64,000 bases of DNA from Oxyruncus cristatus (taxonomy: Eukaryota; Chordata; Aves; Passeriformes; Cotingidae): positions 582,041 through 646,040 of the forward strand of contig VXAY01004353.1 of the NCBI GenBank assembly GCA_013399855.1. The letters run 5' to 3'. Shown one piece after another: positions 21,901 to 47,110 of the stretch (positions within the stretch are counted from its first letter, which is position 1; each line of letters opens with the position of its first letter). Position numbers and translations under genes: made by a program. The notes beneath the pieces are model-generated. The model saw only the letters and a list, made by a program, of their open reading frames with translations. It ran no database searches and was not told the origin of the DNA.

Positions 21901-24900
21901 CGTTCAGGTGCTGTGCTGAGCACAGATGTGCTGCCTGGGCACACAGAGCACTCACAGGGCTACTCTGGGCTCGCTGCTGGGGAGGGGAGGGAGCCAGGAG
22001 CTGTGTGGAGCCTGGCACAGGGCACAGGGGCTGGGACAGAACCATTTGTGGTGCCAGGCTGTGCCTCTGCCCAGCACAGGTGGGAGCTGGGGATGCTGGA
22101 CTTACACCGACACACTGGGAGGGCCCGAGGGACTTGAACACTGCACAGGGCCTGGAGAGCCTGGGGCAGGGTGAAGCTTCAGCACCACATCCTGCTGGGA
22201 GGGGAGTGCCCAGGACTCTGCCAGGAGCAGGGAAAACTCCCACTCCTTTACCAAGCCCCACCTGGGGTAGGAGCGTTACACATTTTGCCCACTCGGAGCA
22301 CAGCTTGTGCATTTTCTTCCAGAAGTGTCAGAGTGGCCCACACCCGTGGTGTCCATGTCAGGGGGTGCTGCTGCTGCTCCTGCCACTCCAGGCCCTGTTT
22401 CAAGCGCAGGCTGTTGATCTCAAGGCAGCCCTGGACTGGGGAAGCCCTGGCTCCTCCCAAGAGGAGCTGTTCCCACCCCAGACCGGGCTGGCAGCTGCTG
22501 TGGGCAACTGCAGCAGCAGAACTGTGTGCCAGGGGCTGTGTGTCCCAGGAGGGATCCTGCAGCTGTCTCTGTTCTCTGCAGTATTAACTTCAATCAGGAT
22601 GCTTCCCTCATCTGCGTCTCCAGCGACCACGGCACAGTCCACATCTTTGCTGCAGAAGACCCTAAAAGAAATAAGCAGTCAAGGTATGGATTGAGCCTTT
22701 CTGAAGCCCTGGGGGGGCCTTCAGGTTTTAATGACATTTAAAACACTGGCTGTGCCACTCAGTAGCAAATCCCTGCACTGCTGGAGGCAGCAAGATGGAT
22801 CTGCTGGGCTGGAGGGAAGCTGCAGGTTTAGGACTCTGTAGTTAAACTGCCACGTTCCTGCTGTCCCTTGTGGAGCTGCAGAATTCCAGCAGAGGGTCAG
22901 GGTGGGTTTTAGTGGATCTCAGCATGAACATAACCTTGTGGACACATCCCCCTACTAAAAACCACTCCTTTGGCAGCTTTTCCAGTCACTTAAAAACCTA
23001 AAGGTTTAACCTAAACCCCAAAGGGTCCTGCTTGCCAAGAAGGGGAATTGTCAGGTTACCTGATACTTAGTAAAAGATCATAAAAAGCCAGTCAAAAATA
23101 GTGTGAGGCCTTTATCTTATTTGATCTCTCCATCAGTTCTGAATCCACTCTACTCAACACCTTACTAAGCTGCTTTTTTTTTTTTTTCCTCCTCAGTTTG
23201 GCCTCTGCCACCTTTCTCCCCAAATACTTCAGTTCCAAATGGAGTTTTTCCAAATTCCAGGTTCCCTCAGGCTCTCCATGCATTTGTGCCTTTGGAACAG
23301 AGCCAAACGCTGTCATAGGTGAGTGATGGAGGATTCCCCAGGTTCTGGCTGGAGAGCCAGAGTTTGAACTACACTGGTTTGGAGCTGGAGGGAACCCTCC
23401 AATGAGACAGGGCTGCATGTCCCCGTTGGCTCTGGCTGCTCCCAGTGCCCAGGGAGGGAGGCACAAGGCTGGCAGGGCCTGTGCCAACCAGGGCTGGTGG
23501 CCCTCGGGTCCCTCCAGAGCATCTCTGGGTGCTCTGTGAGCCTGAAGGGAGGGTTGTGCTGTAGCTGAAGAACAGAAGGGCACCTGTGGCACAGCCCAGC
23601 TGACCCTGCTTGTTTGTGTTGCAGCAATATGTGCAGATGGCAGCTACTACAAGTTCTTATTCAACCAAAAAGGGGAATGCTCAAGGGATGTGTACGCTCA
23701 GTTCCTAGAAATGACAGACGAGAAGCTTTGACTGGGTGGAGGGGAGTGCACGAGTCACAGTCCTGCCTCGGCCACTCCACACCTCTGAGGGACAGTTCCG
23801 AATGTCCAGTACTGATCCAGAAGTTCAGCAGAGCTCACGGAGAAGCCTGGCCCAACCTGATCACAAGCAGCTCTGAAGTAGTGGACTACATATGTTTGTT
23901 CTCATTTCTGCAAGTATTCATCATTAAAATCTCTTTGGGTTACTGTCACCAACTCAAGTTTTCAAGATGTGGCTTTCAACAAGCTTGTGCCTACTGGGCT
24001 TCTCTTACTCCAAACTGTGACATGACTTGGCTCCAACACCGTGCCTGCCACCCAGGCAGCTCTGCAGGGCTGCCCACGCGCAGGGCTGGCCTTGGGAGAA
24101 GGGATGTGAAACCAGATTTTGGGCATTGCTTTACTGCCACTGCATGGCTGGGAGGGGGGAAGGCTCTGAGTGATGCTCCTGCTGCCAGCCTGGCCAGGAG
24201 CAAACAGGTGACAGGGGACATTTGCAGCTTGAGCTCTGCTTGTCCTCTGCCTGTGCAGGGAGCTGGGTGGGGGCAGTGGTGAGGCCCTGCCTGTGCAGGG
24301 ATCACAATGAACTGCCCAAGGTGCCAAACTCAGAGCAGTGAAGGCACCTCTAGGCAGGGGCTGACCTGACCCCGCTCAGTGAGTGCAGCGAACACCCAGG
24401 GCCCCTGTAGCTGTGGAGGTGACTCCTCCTGTCCCAAGCACCCAAGTACATCCCCTGGGTACTGGTGTGCCAGCTGTGCTGCCAAACTGCTGCCAGAGCT
24501 GCAGCTGGGACAGGCCCTGTACACGCTGGGCACGGGACTGATGGAGCTGGCAGGAATCCACATCTGCAACGGCTTTAAACTTGCAAACTTTGTCTTTTTT
24601 TTCTTTGAGCTGTCGCATCCTAAAGCTGCTGGCCCAGGACAGGTAGGTTAGACTGAACCCACTCACCTGTACACTTTTCCCCAACAACTGTTACCCTATT
24701 TCCTGCTGACCTAAGGCACAAGCTCCTAACCCAGAACCTGAGATTAGCCCCAAGCTTGGCCTCTGTGGCACTAAACCCTGGGGCAGGGAAGTCCTGCTCC
24801 TCTGGACTCTTAATTTCACAGATGCTTCAGCCCTGACACACCAGTTCACTCCCAGATTGTTTAGCTGCAAACTCTGACAAGTCCCTTTTAGTGTCACGTA

Positions 24901-25040
24901 ACCTACTAAGGACTAACTTACCATGTTGATGTCAAGGTTGCATGTTGCTTTTATGTGTATTTAACCACAGGAATTGTTTTGCACACTTATTTGTAATATG
25001 TTATTTCTTTTAAATAAAAGTGACTAACTTTGCTGTATTC
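11846..25040 (+). CDS. WDR45B: WDR45B / WIPI3, PROPPIN beta-propeller; exons 2-10 visible, exon 1 in gap
   Basis: WIPI3 is a seven-bladed WD40-like propeller that binds PI3P and PI(3,5)P2 on membranes and acts in autophagosome formation. Nine exons (15912-15986, 17551-17652, 18250-18337, 18865-18959, 20048-20238, 21795-21880, 22582-22683, 23197-23318, 23625-23731) join in frame with GT-AG introns. Counting back from the stop, they supply residues 23 (partial) to 344, the length of the human protein. The PROPPIN lipid-binding motif is LRRG at residues 224-227 in exon 7. Only a few residues seem to differ from mammals (for example [33 protein letters not shown]). The first exon (about 67 coding bases) is missing and probably lies in the gap at 11502-11845. 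The span given includes intron 1 and the 3' UTR. Confidence 0.95.
15912..15986 (+). CDS. WDR45B: WDR45B coding exon 2
   Basis: Encodes (G)[18 protein letters not shown] and KEKEKQ. Acceptor TTACCACAG, donor GTAAAG. It enters in phase 1 and leaves in phase 1 (G of Glu48). Confidence 0.95.
17551..17652 (+). CDS. WDR45B: WDR45B coding exon 3
   Basis: Encodes [18 protein letters not shown] and on to KKPKYPPNK. Acceptor TGTCTTCCAG, donor GTGAGC. Confidence 0.95.
18250..18337 (+). CDS. WDR45B: WDR45B coding exon 4
   Basis: Encodes [17 protein letters not shown] and on to VKLRRD. Acceptor CTTTTCTAG, donor GTGGGT, leaving AG of Arg111. Confidence 0.95.
18865..18959 (+). CDS. WDR45B: WDR45B coding exon 5
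   Basis: Encodes [18 protein letters not shown] and on to ETCYNPK. Acceptor CTGTTTCAG, donor GTTAGT. Confidence 0.95.
20048..20238 (+). CDS. WDR45B: WDR45B coding exon 6
   Basis: Encodes [18 protein letters not shown] and on to [10 protein letters not shown], residues 143-206. Acceptor TGTCTTTCAG after a long pyrimidine tract, donor GTAAGA, phase 0. Confidence 0.95.
21795..21880 (+). CDS. WDR45B: WDR45B coding exon 7 with LRRG motif
   Basis: Encodes [16 protein letters not shown] followed by [12 protein letters not shown], residues 207-234. It carries the L/F-R-R-G phosphoinositide-binding motif. Acceptor CTTTTCAAG, donor GTATGT. Confidence 0.95.
22582..22683 (+). CDS. WDR45B: WDR45B coding exon 8
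   Basis: Encodes [18 protein letters not shown] and on to KRNKQS. Acceptor TTCTCTGCAG, donor GTATGG. Confidence 0.95.
23197..23318 (+). CDS. WDR45B: WDR45B coding exon 9
   Basis: Encodes [18 protein letters not shown] and on to GTEPNAVI. The acceptor TCCTCAG follows a T-run, donor GTGAGT. Confidence 0.95.
23625..23731 (+). CDS. WDR45B: WDR45B coding exon 10 (last)
   Basis: Encodes [17 protein letters not shown] and on to LEMTDEKL, then TGA. Acceptor GTGTTGCAG. The exon is intact. Confidence 0.95.
23732..25040 (+). other. WDR45B: WDR45B 3' UTR
   Basis: Runs from the stop codon to just past the AATAAA at 25013-25018, about 1.3 kb. An ATTAAA at 23933-23938 could give a short isoform. The end is inferred from the signal. 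Confidence 0.7.
25013..25018 (+). terminator. WDR45B: WDR45B polyadenylation signal
   Basis: AATAAA in an AT-rich context, followed by GT- and T-rich sequence. It is the first canonical hexamer I found after the stop codon. Confidence 0.7.
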
Positions 25041-27139
25041 ACTGATGGTCACAGCCAAAGCCTCCATTGCTCCAGGTTTGGGGGAATAAACACCTAGGTG
25101 AGTCAGGAGTGGTGGCTGGTGAAGGACAGGAGCTGAACCCGCTGTGTGGAGAGGGGACAGGAGCACCTGAACCACTGCCTGGGGCACATACCTTGGTGTT
25201 TATCCCAAAATAAGTCCAAACCAGTTCTTGTTCAGCACTTACCACAGCTGCTGGGCTGAGGCTCCTCACCTTGTAACAGCTCTATCAGCAGGACTAAGTG
25301 GAACGGGCATCTTCCCAGAAAAGGATATGTGGGAAGGGCTGGAGACCATTCCCCAGTCATGATGGAAATCCCCTCTCACCAGAGCAGGCAGGAGCTGCTC
25401 ATGATCCCACCAGTGGGACTCACTTTGAAGAGCGAGGAAATTCCCTAACTCCACCACCCAGGCTCCTGCACTGCTCTGCACATCCTCAGCTGCTAGAGCA
25501 CCGTCCCCCTGGCCTCCCATCCCAGTTATCCTGGAGCTGACAGGAGACTACGAGCTGTTTGTTGGGAGATTTAAACTCTGCTGAACTTGTAAAACTTCCT
25601 CTAAACATCTGCTCCAGTGTGGCAGCAGGAATGACAACAACACACCTGGGTGGGCAGCCAGCAGTGCCGCACTGACCATGGAATCCCCTCATACCAAATG
25701 GACTTGACCTCAAACTCCTTCTTCTGGTACTACCTGCACATCTGCATCATTCAGTACACGGGCTGTTCTGCAGGGATCCAAATCCAGCAAAGGAATGAGT
25801 TCCCACCTGGCTTTGGCTCCAGGTGGCTCTGCCAGGACTTCATCACATCGCTCGCTGCTGCCCCGCGTTCCGTGGGTGAATTTAACCACCATTTGCACAT
25901 CTCTACAATCAAATGAACAGTGTTTAGTCAGTCATTTTTCTGAAAAATAAACAGTACTGTCAGGATTACAGCCCATTGATTGATTGATTGACTGATTGAT
26001 GGCACACACGGCCACAGTGCTGCAGGCTGGGACCACCCCCAGCCACGAGGACACGGCAGGATTTGCACAGTAAGTCTAAAACACAACTTCCTGCAACATA
26101 AAGTATTCCCACCAGCATCTGATGTCTAAGTACAGGGATTATCCATTTCTTTTCCTTCTCTCCCCGTTTTGCTGTCTCCTTCTGCAGCACCTTTGTCACA
26201 GTTCAAAATCCTGACAGGAAAACTAAACAATGAGCCACTGCAATGAATTCTACGGCACTTCCAGGTGTTTGCCAGCAGAAAGCACGGAACACGAAGATTT
26301 CTCTCGGAACGTCTGGGTGTCCACACTGAAGTAGAAAATACAAGATTAATCAGTACAGTTTCAAACATGAGACACGAGCAGTTCTTGCAGACAGGGGCCA
26401 GCAGGGCTGTGCTGGACACAACAGCCATGGAATGTCGCACACCTCGGAATGCGGGGCTGGCTCCCCACAGCTCCCCTGCCTCTGTGGCACAGTAACAATC
26501 ACACCATTTCACTTGTTTTTCCTTCTTCCCCTCACTGTGTTTGAAGAAGCCAATGACTCTGGTCTGGTCAGCAGGAGATCAGGGGGAATTCCACAGCACA
26601 GCCCATCCAGGACCATTCTTTCTGTTACAGGAACAGGTTCTGCTCTTTCTGCCCCAGACGCCCCAGCCCTCTGCAGGAGTTCCACAGCCCTCCTTCGGTT
26701 TCTCCCCAACTCCTGAAAGCACTGACATAAAAACCTGACCAGCAGAGCTTCCCTGGTTGCTGGTCAAAAGCATTTCCCCAACTCTGATGAGAATTAAAGG
26801 GAATGTAACCAATGTGGGAAAAGGGGATCAGAAACCAAGCCCGTGTTTGTGACAGGGATTCCACCAAGTGCCATCTCCTTATCCTCCTTTACAGCAATAA
26901 CGATCCATCTCAACACAGACACGTTCCTGTGCCCAATTCCATGTGCACCAAAGTGTGAACCCCTGGCAGGGGCCAGTCCCAGACCCATCCGTGCCCTTGG
27001 CTCCCGGGACACAGTGTCAGGAAGGGACACCTTGGCTTGTTGGGTCTGACACTGTCCTGGGGCACAAACTGCATTAGTCACCCCAAAATATACATCAGTA
27101 TTTCAAACACACTTGTTGAGTAATTTCAACTTAGTTAAT
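25041..27139. other. Intergenic region between convergent WDR45B and FOXK2
   Basis: Contains an imperfect (ATTG)n run at 25975-26000 and a plus-strand AATAAA at 25946-25951 that could be a distal WDR45B signal. I see no other gene. Confidence 0.55.
25975..26000. repeat. (ATTG)n microsatellite
   Basis: About six tandem tetramers with one substitution. Confidence 0.8.
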
Positions 27140-27158
27140 TTGCTGAATAAAATTTAAT

Positions 27159-27164
27159 TTTATT
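27159..27164 (-). terminator. FOXK2: Candidate distal FOXK2 polyadenylation signal
   Basis: AATAAA on minus. It is the last of three such hexamers in the AT-rich region. Confidence 0.45.
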
Positions 27165-27329
27165 TAAAAAATCTTATACACTATTATTCACCTAGCCCTA
27201 GTTGTGAACAGATTCTCACTTCTGAAAATAAACCACATTCTAGTCAATTCATTCAACACCAAATTAAATTACTAGTACTGGATTTTTTTTTCTTAAAAAA
27301 AGTATGTTAAAACTTTACTTTTTTTTTTT

Positions 27330-27335
27330 TTTATT
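27330..27335 (-). terminator. FOXK2: Candidate FOXK2 polyadenylation signal (middle)
   Basis: AATAAA on minus, within a long T-run on plus. It could be low-complexity coincidence. Confidence 0.35.
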
Positions 27336-27661
27336 TTTAAAAACTCTAAAGAAAACGTTGCAATTGTACAGAAATGCTTCTTTTCAGGTTATGCCTTTTT
27401 TTTTTTTTTAAATGCCTGTTATAAATCCAGCTTGTGTAGAGTTTTTTTTTTTCATAGTTTTTTAATATGTATTATCTGCAGAGACATTGTAACAGTTCCA
27501 TTGTGTGGATGAACACAAAACTTGTACAGATTTCTCATATTTGGTCTTTAGGTAAATAGTTTCCAAAAGCTGCCTAAAATAACCACTCCAAACTGTTCAG
27601 TCCATCGTGAAAATACACTTTTTTCCTTTCACAGCGGGAAAGGAAATATAAATAATGCATC

Positions 27662-27667
27662 TTTATT
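27662..27667 (-). terminator. FOXK2: Candidate proximal FOXK2 polyadenylation signal
   Basis: AATAAA on minus. It would give a 3' UTR of about 1.6 kb. Confidence 0.45.
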
Positions 27668-29137
27668 ACAGAACAGGACAAAAACCAGATTCCCATGAAG
27701 CCAATGCTTCCACTCACCTGGCTGCAGGAGGAACTAAGACGTGTGAGTTGAAGACTGAACAGCAGCCTTGTTTCAATTGAATTTTGAAATGTAAAAGTGG
27801 AATCTATTACCACATTAAAGTGAGAAATTACCGATACATTTTAAAATGTTCAACTGCAGAACACACACTTAAAAAAAAAAAAAAATTATTATTATTATTA
27901 CCATAATCTGGTAGCCACTGTTAGAAAACCACAACAGCTACTGGTCATGGAGACCCCGGAGGTCAGTGTCTGACATCGAAGTGTTATGGAGAAATGGGGC
28001 AGATTAATTTCTACTCAAGGGTGCTTAAGCTTAAAAATATCGAATATACCTCTGACAAGATAATTTTACTCTTTTTAAAAGGACTCGTGATAAAGAATTT
28101 CCTCTTTCTAAATGAAGAACAGTCTGTTATCTTAAACATACACAATATTAAGCGAGACTCTTGTTTTACTTTAGACTGGAAAAATATGCCAGGGACAGTC
28201 AAAGTCAACACAAAGTAACAAACAGCAAAAGGTAGCAGAGAGAGAAACAGGTAAGTGCAGCTCTGGTCAAATCCATAGCAGTTCTTTACGTCAGTTAACG
28301 GCTCATTTACATCAGAGTTTCTAATCAGTTACATGCAAGCCCAAAGAAGCGTTTGATCACTACACATGGTAATAAAATTTGATTAAATTTATCAGGCAAC
28401 TGCTAAAATATGAAAATTTGCAGATGTAATAAAGTAGCTTTATCTGAACTTGAACAGGACAGACAAAAGTAAATCATTCCGTTGGTTAAAAAAACCCTAC
28501 ATTCAGTTTTTTACCAAACAAAATTTCACATGAAAAGTATTCGCATGATTCCAAAGTTTCCGGAGTAGAAATGGAGTGATTTGAAATGTCAAAGACCCCA
28601 TTGTTTCGCAAAGAAATGAAAATACACCTCAAAAATTCCTAATTCCACATGTGAACAACAAAATACTGCATTATCTACCAACAACTGCATGGGTGGGTGG
28701 TTCGGAAAGGCGTAGCTGCCACGGTGTCGGAATGGCTCCTGCCTCTGTTCCCTTTAGGAATATACAATCGTTAAACCAGTCACACTAAGCGCTATCATGC
28801 TGCCGTTACACTGAGATCCTCAGTCCTGGAAATCATCTGACAGGTCCTGTTAAAGCTGCAGCCCCCCCCAGCAAACACAGTCTGGCGGGGCAGGAGCAGA
28901 GGGGGAACAGCCTCTACAACAACACGGTTCTGCAGTTTTTGACTTTTAAATTACCAAGGTTTTAAGGCCACCTGTGTTGGGTTTTGTTTCAGTGCTGAAA
29001 GTTGAAGTCTGATCACAGGGCCCCTTTCCCCACTGCGTGAGAACATGTTCCAACATTTTAGGTGTTAGATTTTAAGTGTCTCCTTTTGGCACCACGGAGT
29101 TTGTGTTTGTTTTCGTTTTGCTTTTTTTTTTTTTAAA

Positions 29138-29192
29138 NNNNNNNNNNNNNNNNNNNNNNNNNNNNNNNNNNNNNNNNNNNNNNNNNNNNNNN
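29138..29192. other. Assembly gap (55 N) between poly-T and poly-A
   Basis: The gap is preceded on plus by a T-run ending in AAA and followed by A7-G-A10-G, all within about 90 bases of the FOXK2 stop codon. The homopolymers explain the assembly failure. Confidence 0.95.
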
Positions 29193-29228
29193 AAAAAAAG
29201 AAAAAAAAAAGAAAACTCCCCTAAGTTT

Positions 29229-42107
<12,879 letters not shown>

Positions 42108-45100
42108 TTAAAAAAAAAAAAAAAAAAAGACAAAAACAAGCAAATAAATATATGAGCCACTTGTTTACACGATGTAAGACTTCCTGCATAACTTGCACAT
42201 ACCACCTAAGCTCATTCAGAATTTAAAAGCTACAGTACCTTCTGTAATTACCCCCAACCATCTCCAATTTACAGATCACAGACACATCAACATGACCAGA
42301 AAAAGGTCCCCAAGTCAGCAACTCTGACATCTGGGAAGGAATACAGGCAAATGCAATTCTTTGTAACAAGGGCACTTTATGTGTTGTCTCCAAACTTCTG
42401 GAGGTTCACCCTGATCCTGCACCGGCCCCTAAAGCTGGTTTGTTTTGAAGACAAAAGCCCATTTTTCTTATGATGCCAAACGACCAAGTAGGTCCATGAT
42501 AGCAAAATTAATCAGGAGCATAAATGCTGGCCAATTTGAGGTCTACCCATTTTCATTGGGTTGGTCTAAGATTTCTTTCCTCTTAAAATACCTATTAAAT
42601 TAAACATCTATCAATTCTAATTCTGCTCATTCACAGAGTCTATTGCTGCTGTAGTACTACATCTCTTTTCCAGAGCTGAATTTAAGACCCAATTTCAATA
42701 AACTGCCCATTTTCATATACTGCCAGAGATTACATGCCCAAATTTAATGACTAACAATAAATTAACAACGTGCACTTGTTTAGAAGTTTGAAAAATAAAC
42801 CACAATGCAGGGACCTTTAAGTATTCTCCTTTCTACACCCCTGTTCCCAGCATTTAGAACTGAACCCAATTAAACAGGACAAGCTGTTTCTAATTTCTCA
42901 GTAAATAAACAGATTGAGCAAACGAGAAACTTAATTTTCTTTCAACAAAAGCATCTAAAAAATACAGTTCAAGTAACTGTACTACCTCCTCATTCTTAAG
43001 CTGTCAGACTACACCAAACCCACAATGACATTTACACACCTCCCACACGATGAAAAGGACTTTCCAACGACACTATACCCAGAAACAAACCTCACAAAAC
43101 GTTGGGGTTTGGGTTGGGTTTGGGTTTTTTTAAGTGTTTCTAGGTAGATCTGGTTTTACACGGAAAGGAAACAAGAGCATGCTGGAACAGGGGTAAGAAA
43201 TGAGCTACAAATGCAAGAGAGATTGTAAAGAAAAAGTGCTCATTTCTCTGGAAAAATATATTAAACATAAAAGTGATGTAAGAATTGGAAGGAACACTCA
43301 GCTGTGGAGTAGCCTTGAAAACATGAACTCTCCTGTGTTTTGGCTTTTATTTCTTAAAACGAATCTAAGGATGTTTATAGAACAAAGGCAGCATTTGATT
43401 TTCACTGTGTCCCTTGCCACATGCACTGCAGCGATTCTTCTTCCCTACAATACACACCCAAGGATCAGCAAAGAGAGAAAGAATCCACAGTGACCTTCCT
43501 TTTCTCCCCGTCTCGCTCCTCAGTACGGACCGTGGCCGCATTTAACAGCCGACCTATTTCTGAAACACGCTCCGTGGACTAAATTAGGAACAGAATCTGT
43601 GCCAAAAAACTGCACTCGCGTTTCAGCAAGGAAGTTAAGTGCACCGGTTTCTGGGTTGGGTTGTGGAGTCTTTTAGTATCTTCAGTAACAACTCACTTCT
43701 TTGCTTTTTCCAGTAGGATGGAATTTGTGTTTCTATTGCTTTAGTGACAATGGAAGGAGGTCTCGGCTGTTTTGGTAATAAAACTGTTTTCTAAGCATTT
43801 CAGTTAATCAGCAACAATGACAGCACTCCTCAAGTGTATGCAAAGACAGCAGCCAAAGATTAAGTAAAAGTCCCCGTGAGAAGGTGAACAATGACATCTG
43901 TTTGACACGGAGACAGATGTCAATTTTAGCCACCTGTCCAATGTCTTTCATGACTGAAAAATTTACCTTCGTTATTTTCATGCCAAACTTATTTCAACAC
44001 AAGAAAAACGTGGGAACAACCGGACATGGCTTTAGGTGCTCATTCCTTGATCCCAGTGAAAAATCCTTGTACATAACACCGAGCAACGTGAGTCCTACAG
44101 CGCCAAACCAGGGTGAGGATGGGGAGGAGGTGGATCTTCACAACTTAACACAAGTACCAGAAACATGAAGAGGCAGAAAACATGTACTTGGCAATTCCTT
44201 CAATATTCCCTGTAGGCTAATGTATTAAAACATCTCCCTTCTTACACTACTGCACCTCTGGATGCACCATCTCCCTGTGGCATCTCCAGGCAAGGGCAGC
44301 TCACTGACTCAGGTGACAATAAAGCACAGGTTTCAAAGCACAGCCCAGATTTGGGGCTCTCAAATGCTGATCAAGGTTGGGAAAAAAAGCCACCCATAAA
44401 ATGCAGCCCCAAACCAGGAGCTTTGACCAACCAGGGGTATTCCACAGGTCATAACTGTGCCAAACAAACCTGGAATTTACAGTCATGAGCTACGTGAGAA
44501 CCCAAGGGCATCACCAGTGCAGTTTACCTTTCCCATGTTGAGCCTGAAAGGACCGTGTTAGTACAGAAGACACGATGTACTTACAAATCCCTGTCTGGTT
44601 GGAGCATGCAAATACCTCAGTAGTATCAAAAGACCACATCTGTCAATTGATTCATATATGTAAACAGGTTTTTTTTAATAGAAGCCTATTTTTATAGCTG
44701 GAATTCAGCCAAAATGCAGAATAAAGAGTGTATACTAACCAAAGGAATTCCTGAATAAATTGCATTTATGCAAATATGTGACATTTATTTCCAAAACCAA
44801 AGCACAGAACATGTTCTAATTTGATCAGAATCAAGTTGGTTTTGGCATATTCTTTAGTTATACAATGAACTAAACAAAAACCACAGCACACCCACAGGGA
44901 GAGACCTCATCAAACATGTAGAGCTCAACAAGCCCAAGTGCATTTTACTCACTGCTTAAAGCGCTTACAGCAGTTTCACAATGTGCTACCACAGAGGAGA
45001 TGTGGTAGCTGGAGGAGAAACTCATCCAGACAACTCACTTACAAAGAAAAACCCAAAAAGGGAAGAAGCAGTTTTGTAAGCTGTCACTCTGTACCCCATC

Positions 45101-46744
45101 TAACCACCATCCTGTCTTTATAGCACGATGCTGTTTGGAGTGGGAAATCAAACAGAGCCACCATCAGGTTCCTAAAGCCAAATGTTTGCAAAACATCCAT
45201 GTTTAAGCAGCTCTATGGCAAAAACTGTGTCAGGTATCCATGTGATACACACAACTGCACTGGTTAGCTGAGGTGCCAATATTGTATTTTATGTATTTCA
45301 AACAACTATTCTCAGTATTTGCAGTTAAATAATTCTGTGCATTTCCTGACAACGATGAGCCCTTGCCTTGGGGTTCCCATGGAGCATCACAACAGAGGCC
45401 AGCGTGTGATCAAGGGAACCACAGTGGTGTCACAACTAAAACGCAACTCACTGCCTTAATTATTCTTTTTTTAAATTTAAAAAGGTTCATTCTTGTTTGG
45501 CTACTGGAAAACAGACAAGAAGCACCAAACTATTCCCTAGAAAACTCTTACTGTCTCTGCAGCTCCCAGCAAACACAGCTATGCTGATCCAGGCAGGACC
45601 TCTATCGAGTTTGGCAACGTTGCAGGGTGTCAGAGAAGTGTCTCAGGGGAAAACGTGCCAAGTTTAGTTTCACCACATCTGTATTTCTATTATTTTGTCA
45701 TGTCACCTTGGCAGTTCTGTCTGTACTGCAGGGAAAACCTGATGATACACTTGTAATTCTGCCTATGGGAAAACCTGATTGAAAATGGGGAACTTTGTCC
45801 TGTCTTCATTGGGAAACCAGAACAGAGCCGTAGGAATTCAATCTTCTGCCTGTACATAAACCTTGCTACGACACCCAGCGCCTCAGTATCCTTTGAATTA
45901 TTCCAGTTGAACTGTCATCCAAGAACCAGGACCAAAACTGGACAGCAGCTGCCATCTCACTGCTCTTTTATTAGCACCTCCAGATTTTAAATTCCAACAG
46001 ATTACGAGGGTTCAGCACTGAGAGCCCCCCCAGTCATGGCAGTTCACACTGCACAGTTCAATTCTCTCACACTGACTGTGATACTGAACCCCAGGGAACT
46101 CAAGGATCCCCTGAGATTTAAGCAGATCTAAAAGAACAACAAGGTGCAAGGGTTTTGAACACTTGTTGATTTACTGACAGCAAGGACAGCTTCAACTTCT
46201 CACATTACAAACCAAAGACCCTCAAAAGAACCCAGTCAGCATCTGGGAGATTGTTCTTGTCGATTTTTGACTTCAAATATGTTCAGAACAGTGGTGTGAC
46301 CCCCACAGAGAAACAGAGGTCATTATCAACATCTGCACCACTAAATACAGCCTTTCCACTTCTGTTTTCTCTGACAGTACAGCAGCCTGAGATGATGCTC
46401 TTTTACTTCCTTCTGCTATTTTGATCAGTGACCTAACAAAGAAACATGGAAATCACCACACAAGTTATGGTCTCCCTTCCATGGAAGGGAGATTTGAAGC
46501 TAATCCCTCTCCTAATTTCTCTTACCTCCCTACTTATGACCCACTTCCCAACTGGTCTTTCCGCTCCCTCCAGTAAAAGTTACTCTCACAGCCAATTCAT
46601 TCATTTATAGTTCTGGTAGAAAATGTGCACACTGACACTTCATCTCCACTACTACAGTGCACACTTCCAGGCCCACTTTTGACACATTTGTATTTTAGAA
46701 GTCAGGCAAAAACAGGTTTTTTACATCTTTCAGACAGAACCTCA

Positions 46745-47110
46745 GAGAAACTGAGTTTGGAAGGGACCTCTGAGGGTGCTCAGGCCAATCTCCTGCTCAA
46801 AGCAGTTAGACCAGGCTGCTCAGGGCCTTGTCTCACTGAATTTTGAAGCCAAGGATAGAGCTGGGCAACTCATTGCTATAGTTACAGTCTCAGTTGGTGA
46901 AGGGGGTGTAATTTCAGGTATGATTTCTTGGTTACAACTCGCTACAGCTACTTGTGCCCAACCTGTCAGCACAGGCTGTCTCCAGCTCTTCTACAGTCCC
47001 CCTTCAGGCTGCAATGAGATTTACCTCTGGGCTCCTCCAGGGAAAAAAATAGAATAAAATTGAGGTCATTTAGCCTCTTCTCACACCCCGTGTGCCAGGT
47101 TCCTGAGCAA
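46745..47110 (-). mobile_element. Old CR1-like fragment, minus orientation
   Basis: The plus strand reads GAGTTTGGAAGGGACCTCTG, CTCCTGCTCAAAGCAGTTAG and ACCAGGCTGCTCAGGGCCTT, the reverse complement of a CR1 3' region. The rest is diverged (CTGGGCTCCTCCAGGG, AGCCTCTTCTCACACCCCG). Boundaries are approximate. Confidence 0.6.

Larger units (their letters stand above)
27140..29228 (-). other. FOXK2: FOXK2 3' UTR
   Basis: AT-rich sequence after the FOXK2 stop codon on the minus strand. Three minus-strand AATAAA signals (27662-27667, 27330-27335, 27159-27164) give possible lengths of about 1.6 to 2.1 kb. A small assembly gap (29138-29192) lies near its start. Confidence 0.65.

Noticed and set aside
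22005..22694. 229-codon plus-strand open frame
   Set aside because: It covers GC-rich intron 7 of WDR45B and runs into exon 8 out of frame. There is no conservation signal that I can see.
23614..24282. 222-codon plus-strand frame overlapping the last WDR45B exon
   Set aside because: It reads exon 10 out of frame and then the 3' UTR. The true frame ends in MTDEKL followed by TGA.
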